A stretch of 64,000 nt of DNA, from NCBI RefSeq assembly GCF_901000735.1, contig NC_081544.1:19111358-19175357 (forward strand), written 5' to 3'. The stretch's first letter is position 1. The number at the start of each line of letters is the position of its first letter. The stretch is from Corylus avellana. Taxonomy: Eukaryota; Streptophyta; Magnoliopsida; Fagales; Betulaceae. Under the pieces are notes generated by a model. That model saw nothing but the letters and a program-made list of their open reading frames with translations, was not told the origin of the DNA and made no database searches. A program made the position numbers and the translations under genes. Below, in pieces: positions 45,093 through 56,606 of this stretch.

Positions 45093-46274
45093 CTATCGGC
45101 TCATGCTCCCTTCCACCACAGGACGGCCCATCATGGCCTCCTTATTACGTCGCTCCACGTTTCCATGCCAGCCTGGTCAATTTTCAAAATAAGTACAAAA
45201 CCATATTAGACTTTCCATCAGTAATGACCCAATTAAAAAACTATATTTATTGCTGCCCGAAATCTTAATAAAGGAGGAGACTTTATATATGAACCCATAT
45301 GTCCGGCTAAATTAAAAACGCTTTTAAAGGTAAAAAAACTTAAAAATGATTAAAAAGTATTTGACAAAAGCTTAAAAATAAGATTTATATATGAAAATTT
45401 AGAAGCAAAAATGAATACCAATGCTCATGTCGTAGCCGCGGTTTTGGAGCTCACGATGCTCTTGGCACAAGGCACATCCCTCACAGAGGCAGTGAATCAT
45501 ACAATCCCCACAGAAGCTCTCCTCCAGCATATACTGCTGCCTCATTTTGGAGCGATAGAAACAAGAGTAGAAGCATGGACAACCAATCACACAGGCAATA
45601 AGTGTGTACAACGCTCCACTAGCACCACAAGCTGCAACCAAAATCACCATCACACATCTTATTAATCAATCATGATTACCACACGATCATGATCATGATC
45701 ATGATCAGTTTCTTTGATTCTACATTTACTTACATGATCCTCCTTTATCCACGATCTCCGCGATTTGGCCAAAAGTAATGCAGGGGCACCAGCATGTTAT
45801 GCAACCTTCGCAAAATTTCAACCAATTAATAACAAAGCATGTAAGTTTCCGTCATCGCTTTAAAGGATAAATTAAATTTTCAATTTCTTGTAAAAATGTT
45901 GCAAAAATATTACAAAAATATCCCTATTCTCAAAATTCTTTTTTCAGATCTCGAGCTCTGAAAAAGCTTACTCTCATACTCTCTGAGAAGGTCTGATATG
46001 ATATTAAAATACAATTTCTTCCAAAAACTTAAGCTCTAAGAAAAAGAATGCAAACATATAATTTATATTCTAACAAATTCTTACAAGTTTTCATGTCGGA
46101 GAAGCAGTCGAAGAGGCCGGTGGTCCAAGGGACTCGAGGTTTAGGCTTATCAATACTAAACGCACTTGGCTGGGAAAGGGAGGGATCATATGGAACGCCC
46201 GTGGCGGCGGAATCGGAGGACACAGGCTGCCCATCGGAGTACTTCTCGTAAGTGTTTGGCTGTGATGAATACAT
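45093..46274 (-). CDS. PLAC8/PCR (plant cadmium resistance-like) protein, copy A
   Basis: Four exons give 184 residues: 46274-46085, 45805-45734, 45631-45419, 45172-45093, all with GT...AG introns (donors GTAAGA, GTAAGT, GTATTC). Pro/Ser-rich N-terminus, then [13 protein letters not shown], the family hallmark CCxxxxCPC at residues 64-72 formed across intron 1, [13 protein letters not shown], a hydrophobic segment about 93-112 and a second Cys cluster (Cxx[21 protein letters not shown]). Exon 4 supplies the conserved WHGNVE and the C-terminal tail. Members sit in membranes as oligomers; some export Cd or Zn, others limit cell number (FW2.2). Which role applies cannot be told. Length is normal for the family and no lesion is visible, so it is probably functional. 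Confidence 0.93.
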
Positions 46275-46404
46275 GTCTGAATGATAGAAAGAGAAGTATA
46301 AGAGAAATGGATGAAGATGAGATATAAAACAAGTGGTGGTGGTGGCGGAGTTGGGAAGAGAAGATATAAAACAAAAAAAAAGCAGCTAATAACCGACGAC
46401 TTAC

Positions 46405-46487
46405 AAGTCAAGTCAAGCAGCCTAGAACGGGTCAATCTTGCCCCGTCTATGTTACTTCATTCCACGTGGCAGTTCAATGAGTGAGCA
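46405..46487 (-). promoter_or_regulatory. PCR gene upstream region with W-box pair and G-box
   Basis: 130-210 bases upstream of the start codon, the minus strand reads CTTGACTTGACTT (two overlapping TTGAC W-box cores, 46405-46417) and a CACGTG G-box lies at 46463-46468. TATA-like TTTTATATC occurs near 46320-46330, about 50 bases before the ATG. W-boxes bind WRKY factors and G-boxes bZIP/bHLH factors; actual control is unknown. Confidence 0.45.
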
Positions 46488-47603
46488 GGACAATATTATT
46501 TTCCAGGAACTTGCGTGCCTATCATTAGTCATTGTATTATGGAATGATGCCCTTGTATACATATCGTATAGTTGACTTAAAATCATTGAAAATTGTAACT
46601 AACCGAACTAGACTTTTACTTTTCAATACTTTCTTTTTTTTTTTTAACTTTAAAAAAGTTATAAAGTGAGGTTTTAACTTTTATTAAGTTATCTTAACTT
46701 TAAAAGAGTTATAAAGCGAGGTTATAAATTTATAATTTATCTTAATAGTAGCTTGGTCAAAGCCACGTTTTACTTTTAAGCTTTTGTTTACCGTTCTACC
46801 TTAGTAATATAAAGGGCATTTGTAATAGCCTCTGCATTATGTTTTGTATTAACGGCATTCGTATTTTAGGTAATAGGCTTATTTTAGTCTTTTAAATTTT
46901 TTTTGGGTCTTTATTACAACCTCTTTTAAACGATTTTGAAAATAATTATGGACAGGTTTTTGTGTTTTGGACTTGTTTTAATTTTTTTTTTAAGTCTAAT
47001 GTTTTGAAAACATATTGATTTCACATTATTTTTTCCTTTTCCCAAGTGAATGAGTGAATTGTGAAGAGAAAAACCTAAAACAATATAAACATAACACATA
47101 CCTAATCCAAAACGATGTTGTTTTGCTTTTTTCTTTTTTTTTTCTTTTTTTTTTTTTAAATAACTTCATTTCATTTTGAATGAAATCAACGTCAATTTGA
47201 TGAATTTAGTAAATATAATATATATAACAAAATATATAAAATATATTATATATAAAGGGTGTACATATGTTGTTATCTGCATACTCTAAAACTACTATCT
47301 GCTATCCGCAAAGAAGATAGTATGAATGTGTGAATGTGGGTGGTTAATATCCGTCAGCATGTATACCCCAAATAATATAGTATGACAGCATGATAATAAA
47401 GAGAAGCTCAATTTATGTACAGAAAAATACAAAAGACATAAAGAAAACATTCTTTCATAAAATTAATGCTTAAATAGGTTCCTCCAAAAGCATTAGGTAT
47501 GATTATAACGATGTGGCATGTGTGTTAAGCAATAATTTGATTTACTCTTTTAATTAAATGATTTCACGTTCAATTATATGCAAAGGCAAATACTAAGATA
47601 TAT
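46488..47603. other. No gene recognised; AT-rich upstream DNA (copy A)
   Basis: Contains a degenerate 50-bp tandem pair (AACTTTAAAA...GTTATAAAG at 46646 and 46696) and an ATATA-rich stretch at 47216-47260. The same sequence recurs at 55074-56189. Confidence 0.6.
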
Positions 47604-47703
47604 NNNNNNNNNNNNNNNNNNNNNNNNNNNNNNNNNNNNNNNNNNNNNNNNNNNNNNNNNNNNNNNNNNNNNNNNNNNNNNNNNNNNNNNNNNNNNNNNN
47701 NNN
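47604..47703. other. Assembly gap, 100 N
   Basis: Exactly 100 N. In copy C the sequence continues past the corresponding point (56189). Confidence 0.98.
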
Positions 47704-47814
47704 GAGAGAGTGTGTAGGGAAAATGAATGAGGAAGGAAGAATAAAAAGAGGAAAAAAGTTGGGGGGAAAATAAGAAGAGAGAAAAATTTCAAAAAGAAGG
47801 GCGGACTTTTTTTA

Positions 47815-48070
47815 TTTTTTATTTTTTTCTAACGCGCTAGTATGGTGCGTCAGAAAATTGGCGCGTCAGAATTTTCTGACATGCTAAAAAATAGCACGTC
47901 AGAATTTTCTGATGTGTTATTTTTAGCACGTCAGAATTTTCTGACGTGTTATTTTTAGCACATCATAAAAGATTTTCTGACGTGGCATTTTTTGCCACGT
48001 CAGAAAATGCTGACGTGGCAAAAATAATGTACTGTTTGCCACGTCAGAACGTACCAATTTTTTTGTAGTG
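47815..48070. mobile_element. CACTA (En/Spm) transposon end
   Basis: Reads TTTTTTTGTAGTG at 48058-48070, i.e. CACTACAAAAAAA on the minus strand, the CACTA terminus. Subterminal short repeats built on TTCTGACGTG/CACGTCAGAA occur many times at 47850-48050, typical of transposase-binding regions. The rest of the element is lost in the gap at 47604-47703; 47704-47814 is purine-rich internal DNA. Confidence 0.85.
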
Positions 48071-49016
48071 ACAATGCTATAGTAACCACTCACACTTCTT
48101 ACATATTTCTAAAGTGGGACACTATCATTTTTACATTTAGACATATATACTCAACAATCTCCCCCTTATGTGTGATTTCATCACCACATTCACTCCCCCT
48201 CAAACGGAAGCCTTCTATCAATCTTATGGGCCCTCTCCAAGATCACTTGTAGGCTATCATTTTTACACTCACACATAAATACTCAACAACAAGTTTAAGC
48301 AAGACTCCTAAAGATATTAGAAGACATAATAAACATCATATAAACATTTAAATCGTGCATGACCTTGTATATTATTTTAAAACATCAAAGGTACAAGCTT
48401 TCCTCCCTTAATCAAAATTTATGGCTGGCCAACCATGGAAAGGTGTTTTAAGGTACTGAAATATATGTGCTTTGATACTATTTTGGACAAAAAAAAAAAA
48501 AAAAAAGAAGACAATCCATCTTTATGGTTTATATTGTACATGCAAGAACCAAACTTCCCCGGTATAAAAATTTTAACTTTACTATAAGTAAAATAAAAGC
48601 TACTACTCATGTTTAAGTACAAAAATCACAACAATAATCATGCATAAAAACTGAAGATTAAGCTTAGGTTAGGCTTCCTTACGACAATAAAGAAGCTTCT
48701 CTGAACAATAGAGGAACAAAACCTTCAAGTTGGACCCTTTCTCTCTTTGTTCTCTCTCTCTCTCTCTCTCTCTTTAAGGTTGGTATGTGACAATGGGACG
48801 AAATAGGACCTAGGATTTATCCTAGGTATGTAATAGAACACATGGGGGCACAAGAAGTTAAAACTCTTTTAAAAATTTTCGTGCAGATTGTCATCGATCA
48901 TTCTATAAGAAAGATCAAACGTTCCGGAGAAAAATTCATTCGTTCAAGAGGAAAGGTCGAATGTTTAGGGTGGAAACCTCGATCATTCGAGAGGAAACAT
49001 TGAACATTCAGTAAAC

Positions 49017-49651
49017 ATGACATTACATCGAACATTCCGAGAAAGAATGTCACCTAGTTCAAATGTGATTGAGCATGGAAGTGGTGAGGACAACCTCCAG
49101 AAGGGTGAGACTGCTGAAGTCTTAGTTAATGAGGTTGTTAACCTTGATGCGACGCAAATTTCGGCTGCAACTGCTCAATTGGTTGAAGCTATGGCGAATC
49201 ACGTGCCGAGACATCATAAGGTAGAGCAAGTTTGTTCATTTCGTGAATTCTGTAGCCATCAATTTTCGGCATATGATGATACTAGAGAACATCTCAGTGC
49301 GAAGAATTGGTTGAATGACATTGAGGAATATTGGAAGCAACAGGGTACACCAAAGAACAAAATGTTGCATACACTGCGTACAAGCTTTCTAGAGAAGCGA
49401 AGAGACCGTGGCAAGAGGTTTGTCACAATAAGTCACCCAAAACAGAGGCTGGTTCAGAATTTCTCGATGCCTATGCCAGCGGCACCCCAACAGCAACGAG
49501 GTCAACCACAACAACCATGCCAACACTGCAAGGTGGGCACAACAACTTGTTCCCGGTATGGACAGCCGAGGCAAATCAACAAGATCAAAATGATGTGTCA
49601 TCATCAAAGGAAACACTAACTATGTCTACATTGTACCAAAAAATGACTTAA
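49017..49651 (+). pseudogene. Gypsy gag fragment, copy in inverted segment
   Basis: Counterpart of 34677-35311 with the same frame break and four residue changes in the first frame (for example L/V and L/S). The shared lesion shows that decay preceded separation of the copies. Confidence 0.85.
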
Positions 49652-49793
49652 TCAAAGTTAAAATTAGAACTCTTTAAAACCATTTATTTATTTTAATTTC
49701 ACCTAGTAGATAAGTGATATGAGACTTAACACATTACACATACACGCATTTACAATTCACACACCTAATGTGTAACTTAACTTTCATAATTTG

Positions 49794-49909
49794 AGTCTCC
49801 AATGGATAGTTCAAACAGCCGGGGACTACGCTTCATGAAGCTGAGATTATTGGTTCAAACCCTCCTCTCTCATTTCTCTCCCATTGTACGGACATGTCGA
49901 AAAAAAAAA
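49794..49909 (+). mobile_element. tRNA-derived SINE, copy in inverted segment
   Basis: Same 116-base SINE in the inverted copy, plus strand, with target repeats at 49783-49793 and 49910-49920. It was present before the two segments diverged. Confidence 0.75.
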
Positions 49910-50384
49910 TTCACAATTTGGGTGTCACAATCTTTCACATTCTAATCCTTGACATTCTCGTAAGGGCTCATGTCGCAGCGTAGTACCTTAATTGCATATT
50001 ACGTTATTAGGTTTGCTTTGATACCATTTGTCATGACTTCAAAGAAGCAATAACTATATTTGTTATGTATTAAAAAAGACTAGTTGAAGTTACAATTAGA
50101 GTACTAAAATCACTTATAATTACTCTTGCCTAATGCACCCAAGTTGGACTTGTCATAAACACAATTTCTTAATTCACCTATCCCAACTTGGAACTTAATT
50201 TTCACAATATTGAGTATACTTGATAAACTCAATGATGAAATGAAGTTCAATATAACTCTTTATAAAGGGTAAATAATCTAATAATAAATAAATAAAAACC
50301 TAAAGTTAATAGAAGAACATGTAAAGATGGAAATAGTAAAATTACTAGAACATCCTAAAAAGAAAATGAAAAAAAAAAAAAAAA

Positions 50385-50484
50385 NNNNNNNNNNNNNNNN
50401 NNNNNNNNNNNNNNNNNNNNNNNNNNNNNNNNNNNNNNNNNNNNNNNNNNNNNNNNNNNNNNNNNNNNNNNNNNNNNNNNNNNN
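50385..50484. other. Assembly gap, 100 N
   Basis: Begins inside a poly-A run, counterpart of the poly-T at 33930-33959. Confidence 0.98.
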
Positions 50485-50511
50485 ATTTCAGGTCAACAGC
50501 AGATTTGCACT

Positions 50512-51705
50512 CTATCGGCTCATGCTCCCTTCCACCACAGGACGGCCCATCATGGCCTCCTTATTACGTCGCTCCACGTTTCCATGCCAGCCTGGTCAAT
50601 TTTCAAAATAAGTACAAAACCATATTAGACTTTCCATCAGTAATGACCCAATTAAAAAACTATATTTATTGCTGCCCGAAATCTTAATAAAGGAGGAGAC
50701 TTTATATATGAACCCATATGACCGGATAAGTATTCTTATAGTCAAAAATTTATTTGAATACGTAAATTTATATGAAATTTTTAAGTGGAAAAATTTATGT
50801 AACTAAAAGCCCGTTTGGGATTGCGTTTGAGGAGTTTAAAAGTGATTTTAATATTCAAAAAGCTCATTTGAAAAAAAAAAAAAAAAAATACTCGTTTGAT
50901 AAAAAAATTAAAAACGCTTTTAAGAATAAAAAACCTAAAAATGACTAAAAAATATTTGAAAAAGCTTAAAAATAAGATTTATATATGAAAATTTAGAAGC
51001 AAAAATAAATACCAATGCTCATGTCGTAGCCGCGGTTTTGGAGCTCACGATGCTCTTGGCACAAGGCACATCCCTCACAGAGGCAGTGAATCATACAATC
51101 CCCACAGAAGCTCTCCTCCAGCATATACTGCTGCCTCATTTTGGAGCGATAGAAACAAGAGTAGAAGCATGGACAACCAATCACACAGGCAATAAGTGTG
51201 TACAACGCTCCACTAGCACCACAAGCTGCATGCAACCAAAATCACCACCACACATCTTATTAATCAATCATGATTACCACACGATCATGATCATGATCAG
51301 TTTCTTTGATTCTACATTTACTTACATGATCCTCCTTTATCCACGATCTCCGCGATTTGGCCAAAAGTAATGCAGGGGCACCAGCATGTTATGCAACCTT
51401 TGCAAAATTTCAACCAATTAATAACAAAGCATGTAAGTTTCCGTCATCGCTTTAAAGGATAAATTAAATTTTCAATTTCTTGTAAAAATATTGCAAAAAT
51501 ATTACAAAAATATCCCTATTCTCAAAATTCCTTTTTAAGATCTCGAGCTCTGAAAAAAACTTACTCTCATACTCTCTAAAATACAATTTCTTCCAAAAAC
51601 TTAAGCTCTAAGAAAAAGAATGCAAACATATAATTTATATTCTAACAAATTCTTACAATTTTTCATGTCGGAGAAGCAGTCGAAGAGGCCGGTGGTCCAA
51701 GGGAC
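50512..51705 (-). CDS. PLAC8/PCR protein, diverged copy B, 5' end in gap
   Basis: Same gene as copy A: exon 1 (part) 51705-51657, exon 2 51397-51326, exon 3 51225-51013, exon 4 50591-50512. Exons are intact and the visible coding change is one Thr-to-Asn at the end of exon 1 (AAT before the donor). Introns differ much more: intron 3 is 421 bases against 246, with extra AT-rich DNA including GCCCGTTTGGGATTGCG, intron 1 lacks about 20 bases, and TGCA is duplicated at the intron 2 acceptor. The first part of exon 1, coding for some 47 residues, is replaced by N. Low coding and high intron divergence is what purifying selection gives. It may be the other allele or a paralogue. Confidence 0.88.
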
Positions 51706-51805
51706 NNNNNNNNNNNNNNNNNNNNNNNNNNNNNNNNNNNNNNNNNNNNNNNNNNNNNNNNNNNNNNNNNNNNNNNNNNNNNNNNNNNNNNNNNNNNNNN
51801 NNNNN
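51706..51805. other. Assembly gap, 100 N
   Basis: Interrupts exon 1 of copy B and is followed by the start of copy C. Confidence 0.98.
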
Positions 51806-52623
51806 TTTTGGGGATGAGGTATGGCCTCCATCTCCCTCTCCTCTCCTTTTTCTTGTTTTTTTGGTGTCTTTTTCCGGTCTTTTTTTCCTCTCCTTGCCGT
51901 CCACAACACCCCCAACCGATAGCCTCCTTGCCTTCCGCCGCCCACTCTCAACACCTTTCCAAATTTGCTGCACCGCCCAGTCTCCATCTCTCAGCTTTCG
52001 CCGCTCATGGGTTTTGCTTGGTTTTTAGATCTAGTTTTTTCAAAACTAGATCTACTTTCCTTAGTCATCCTCGTCGACAAACGCGCCCACCCACCACCTT
52101 CCCTGGCTCCCCAGCATCGTAACACCGTCATCCGCCATTAGATTCACCCCCACGTGTCGGCGCATGGTCCACACGTGTCGGCGAGGTGGATATCATTTGC
52201 AACTCATGCTCCTCTAACCGCCTGCCCACTCTCGGAGCCGTTGTTTTGTGGAGTGGTTGTATTTTTTTTGCTATTTTTTTGTTGTTTATCTGTTCTTTCA
52301 TTTCTGTTTTGTTGCAGTCTTTGTTTTTTGTGTGTTGCTGTCTCCCTATTCTTATTTGGTCTGATCCAATGGGGAGACTTTTGTAATTGGTGGTCGCTCT
52401 TCATCGATGATCCATTCCAATTTGGCAATACCTCTCCCGCAACAACCATTTCATGATTGTTGTTGCTTTTACCACTTAGGGCTCTTTACTGAGTCTTTTT
52501 GCTGTTTATTACCGCCTTGCGTAGTAGTCTTTAAAGATGCCTGACTTGTTTATGATTCTTTTGGGATCATAAATGAAACCCATTTCCTTTATTTAAATAA
52601 TAAAAAATAAAAAATAAAAAAAG
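51806..52623 (+). mobile_element. Non-LTR retroposon, copy in block C
   Basis: Counterpart of 43245-44037; right target repeat at 52624-52644, left one lost in the gap. The first 320 bases differ from copy A by many substitutions and a 25-base insertion at about 52112-52136. Confidence 0.75.
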
Positions 52624-52724
52624 AAGATAATTTCACGTATCTTAAAAATCGATTTTTCCATGTCTAAATTCTACTAATTAATTTAATAATTTTCCCATCA
52701 ATTAATTAATGTGTTAAGACATCC

Positions 52725-52800
52725 AAGTCAAGTCAAGCAATCTACAGTGCGTCATCATCCCGTCTATGTGAGTTCATTCACGCGGCTGTTAATGAGTGAC
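52725..52800 (-). promoter_or_regulatory. Promoter-like remnant, copy in block C
   Basis: Duplicate of 44139-44214. Confidence 0.5.
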
Positions 52801-52804
52801 ATTT

Positions 52805-53052
52805 GGCTATGTTTGGCAAGAGACTTGAGACTTTTTCTTTTTTTTTTTTTGGTCCTTTCTGTAATAAAAATGAATTAATTAAAAAAAAAGAAAAGTTTGG
52901 TATGAAAAAGTTAAAAAAAAAAACAAAATTTGTTTTGTAATAATTTTTTTTATTTGAATAGTAATAAAATTTTTTTTGATATAATGTAAAAAGTAAACAT
53001 GTTGGAACTAGAATTTTTTAGATGAATAGTAGACATCTCTTGCCAAACGGAG
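52805..53052. mobile_element. MITE, copy in block C
   Basis: Duplicate of 44219-44466. Confidence 0.65.
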
Positions 53053-53108
53053 CCAAAGAAACTGAGTTGATTTGATTGTTTCACAATTCCTTATTACTAA
53101 TTAAGTAT

Positions 53109-53352
53109 GAACAAAGTTTTTCTCCAAATTGAGTTGAAAAAATTTCTTTTAACTTAGTTTATAAAAGTGACACATGTTCATTTTTTTTAATAGTATGTGA
53201 AATGAACAAGATTTTTTAATAAAGGTTATTTCAACTTTGTCCCTACTATTAAAAAAAATTTATGCATCTCACATGTTTAATGGACACATGTCACTTTTAT
53301 ATGCTAAGTTGAAGGAAATTTCTCCTATCCAGTTTAGAGGAAAACTTTATCC
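53109..53352. mobile_element. Foldback MITE, copy in block C
   Basis: Duplicate of 44523-44766 with the same 9-bp flanks. Confidence 0.8.
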
Positions 53353-53678
53353 ATTAAATATAAAGTAAAATATGTCAAACTTTAAAGGCATATCCACAAT
53401 ATAATTACATTTTTTTTTTAATTTCATTGACAGTAATTATTGTTTATTACAAAGTATATATTTATAAAAGCACAAACTTTTTTTTTTGGTGGGGGAAAAT
53501 ATATAAACACAGACTATTCTTGCATACAACATAATTATTGTAGATCATGAAAAACATGGACTATAGATTCTTCTTCGGAATCTCTAAATATTACAAGCAT
53601 ATATAATAACTCTCGCACAATAATCTTAATCCCAAGGCTCTCATACTTGCCATTTCAGGTCAACAGCAGATTTGCACT

Positions 53679-54860
53679 CTATCGGCTCATGCTCCCTTCC
53701 ACCACAGGACGGCCCATCATGGCCTCCTTATTACGTCGCTCCACGTTTCCATGCCAGCCTGGTCAATTTTCAAAATAAGTACAAAACCATATTAGACTTT
53801 CCATCAGTAATGACCCAATTAAAAAACTATATTTATTGCTGCCCGAAATCTTAATAAAGGAGGAGACTTTATATATGAACCCATATGTCCGGCTAAATTA
53901 AAAACGCTTTTAAAGGTAAAAAAACTTAAAAATGATTAAAAAGTATTTGACAAAAGCTTAAAAATAAGATTTATATATGAAAATTTAGAAGCAAAAATGA
54001 ATACCAATGCTCATGTCGTAGCCGCGGTTTTGGAGCTCACGATGCTCTTGGCACAAGGCACATCCCTCACAGAGGCAGTGAATCATACAATCCCCACAGA
54101 AGCTCTCCTCCAGCATATACTGCTGCCTCATTTTGGAGCGATAGAAACAAGAGTAGAAGCATGGACAACCAATCACACAGGCAATAAGTGTGTACAACGC
54201 TCCACTAGCACCACAAGCTGCAACCAAAATCACCATCACACATCTTATTAATCAATCATGATTACCACACGATCATGATCATGATCATGATCAGTTTCTT
54301 TGATTCTACATTTACTTACATGATCCTCCTTTATCCACGATCTCCGCGATTTGGCCAAAAGTAATGCAGGGGCACCAGCATGTTATGCAACCTTCGCAAA
54401 ATTTCAACCAATTAATAACAAAGCATGTAAGTTTCCGTCATCGCTTTAAAGGATAAATTAAATTTTCAATTTCTTGTAAAAATGTTGCAAAAATATTACA
54501 AAAATATCCCTATTCTCAAAATTCTTTTTTCAGATCTCGAGCTCTGAAAAAGCTTACTCTCATACTCTCTGAGAAGGTCTGATATGATATTAAAATACAA
54601 TTTCTTCCAAAAACTTAAGCTCTAAGAAAAAGAATGCAAACATATAATTTATATTCTAACAAATTCTTACAAGTTTTCATGTCGGAGAAGCAGTCGAAGA
54701 GGCCGGTGGTCCAAGGGACTCGAGGTTTAGGCTTATCAATACTAAACGCACTTGGCTGGGAAAGGGAGGGATCATATGGAACGCCCGTGGCGGCGGAATC
54801 GGAGGACACAGGCTGCCCATCGGAGTACTTCTCGTAAGTGTTTGGCTGTGATGAATACAT
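53679..54860 (-). CDS. PLAC8/PCR protein, copy C
   Basis: Exons 54860-54671, 54391-54320, 54217-54005 and 53758-53679 encode the same 184 residues as copy A; no difference in coding or intron sequence was noticed. Upstream W-box pair and G-box are also identical (54991-55073). If this is a real second locus, the two genes would make the same protein under the same promoter and raise dosage. If it is an assembly duplicate, the plant has one gene here. Family, motifs and membrane prediction are as for the gene at 45093-46274. Confidence 0.9.
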
Positions 54861-54990
54861 GTCTGAATGATAGAAAGAGAAGTATAAGAGAAATGGATGA
54901 AGATGAGATATAAAACAAGTGGTGGTGGTGGCGGAGTTGGGAAGAGAAGATATAAAACAAAAAAAAAGCAGCTAATAACCGACGACTTAC

Positions 54991-55073
54991 AAGTCAAGTC
55001 AAGCAGCCTAGAACGGGTCAATCTTGCCCCGTCTATGTTACTTCATTCCACGTGGCAGTTCAATGAGTGAGCA
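54991..55073 (-). promoter_or_regulatory. PCR copy C upstream W-box pair and G-box
   Basis: Duplicate of 46405-46487, with CACGTG at 55049-55054. Confidence 0.45.
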
Positions 55074-56189
55074 GGACAATATTATTTTCCAGGAACTTGC
55101 GTGCCTATCATTAGTCATTGTATTATGGAATGATGCCCTTGTATACATATCGTATAGTTGACTTAAAATCATTGAAAATTGTAACTAACCGAACTAGACT
55201 TTTACTTTTCAATACTTTCTTTTTTTTTTTTAACTTTAAAAAAGTTATAAAGTGAGGTTTTAACTTTTATTAAGTTATCTTAACTTTAAAAGAGTTATAA
55301 AGCGAGGTTATAAATTTATAATTTATCTTAATAGTAGCTTGGTCAAAGCCACGTTTTACTTTTAAGCTTTTGTTTACCGTTCTACCTTAGTAATATAAAG
55401 GGCATTTGTAATAGCCTCTGCATTATGTTTTGTATTAACGGCATTCGTATTTTAGGTAATAGGCTTATTTTAGTCTTTTAAATTTTTTTTGGGTCTTTAT
55501 TACAACCTCTTTTAAACGATTTTGAAAATAATTATGGACAGGTTTTTGTGTTTTGGACTTGTTTTAATTTTTTTTTTAAGTCTAATGTTTTGAAAACATA
55601 TTGATTTCACATTATTTTTTCCTTTTCCCAAGTGAATGAGTGAATTGTGAAGAGAAAAACCTAAAACAATATAAACATAACACATACCTAATCCAAAACG
55701 ATGTTGTTTTGCTTTTTTCTTTTTTTTTTCTTTTTTTTTTTTTAAATAACTTCATTTCATTTTGAATGAAATCAACGTCAATTTGATGAATTTAGTAAAT
55801 ATAATATATATAACAAAATATATAAAATATATTATATATAAAGGGTGTACATATGTTGTTATCTGCATACTCTAAAACTACTATCTGCTATCCGCAAAGA
55901 AGATAGTATGAATGTGTGAATGTGGGTGGTTAATATCCGTCAGCATGTATACCCCAAATAATATAGTATGACAGCATGATAATAAAGAGAAGCTCAATTT
56001 ATGTACAGAAAAATACAAAAGACATAAAGAAAACATTCTTTCATAAAATTAATGCTTAAATAGGTTCCTCCAAAAGCATTAGGTATGATTATAACGATGT
56101 GGCATGTGTGTTAAGCAATAATTTGATTTACTCTTTTAATTAAATGATTTCACGTTCAATTATATGCAAAGGCAAATACTAAGATATAT
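55074..56189. other. No gene recognised; AT-rich upstream DNA (copy C)
   Basis: Duplicate of 46488-47603. Confidence 0.6.
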
Positions 56190-56199
56190 AAGGTAACCT

Positions 56200-56310
56200 A
56201 TAAGAAAGTTCCTCTTTGACGATTTGGTCACAAAATTATAAGAAAGTACCTCTTTGATTTGGTCACAAAATTATAAGAAAGTACCTCTTTGACGATTTGG
56301 GCTTTGATTG
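56200..56310 (+). repeat. Three-unit tandem repeat of about 38 bp
   Basis: TATAAGAAAGT(A/T)CCTCTTTGA recurs at about 56200, 56238 and 56273; the middle unit lacks ACG, making it 35. Confidence 0.9.
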
Positions 56311-56606
56311 AACTGAATTTTTTTTTTCTTGTACCTGTCTTACGAAACCACAAAGAAAACACCATCACACACATTAAGATTTGGTAAAATTAAAACAACA
56401 TGAAATCCAACTCAACTAGGCATAATTTTCAAATACCAAATCGAAATCATTAATAACCATTCTCAACAAATAAAAACTCATCAATATTGACACAATTTTG
56501 AATTAACTGAATTTCATTCACATTCAATGTGGTATTTAATGATCTTGTGCAAGAAGTAGCTGGGGACTTTAATTCAGTGGCCACTTGTGGCAATTATGGA
56601 AAGGAG

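Larger units (their letters stand above)
43245..47603. repeat. Copy A of PCR gene block
   Basis: Matches 51806-56189. From about 43560 onward I see no difference (constant offset 8586). In the first 320 bases there are many substitutions and copy C has a 25-base insertion. Confidence 0.9.
48071..50384. repeat. Inverted counterpart of 33930-35611 plus 39866-40490
   Basis: Read in reverse complement it follows 40490 down to 39866, then jumps to 35611 and follows down to the poly-T at 33930. The 4.25-kb Copia element is absent. The left end coincides with the CACTA terminus and the right end with a poly-A run and an N gap. Confidence 0.92.
51806..56189. repeat. Copy C of PCR gene block
   Basis: Counterpart of 43245-47603. 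It continues beyond 56189 into DNA not seen in copy A because of the gap there. Confidence 0.9.

Noticed and set aside
45411..45665. Plus-strand 84-codon frame
   Set aside because: Exact shadow of PCR exon 3 on the minus strand, which has the Cys motifs and matching splice sites.
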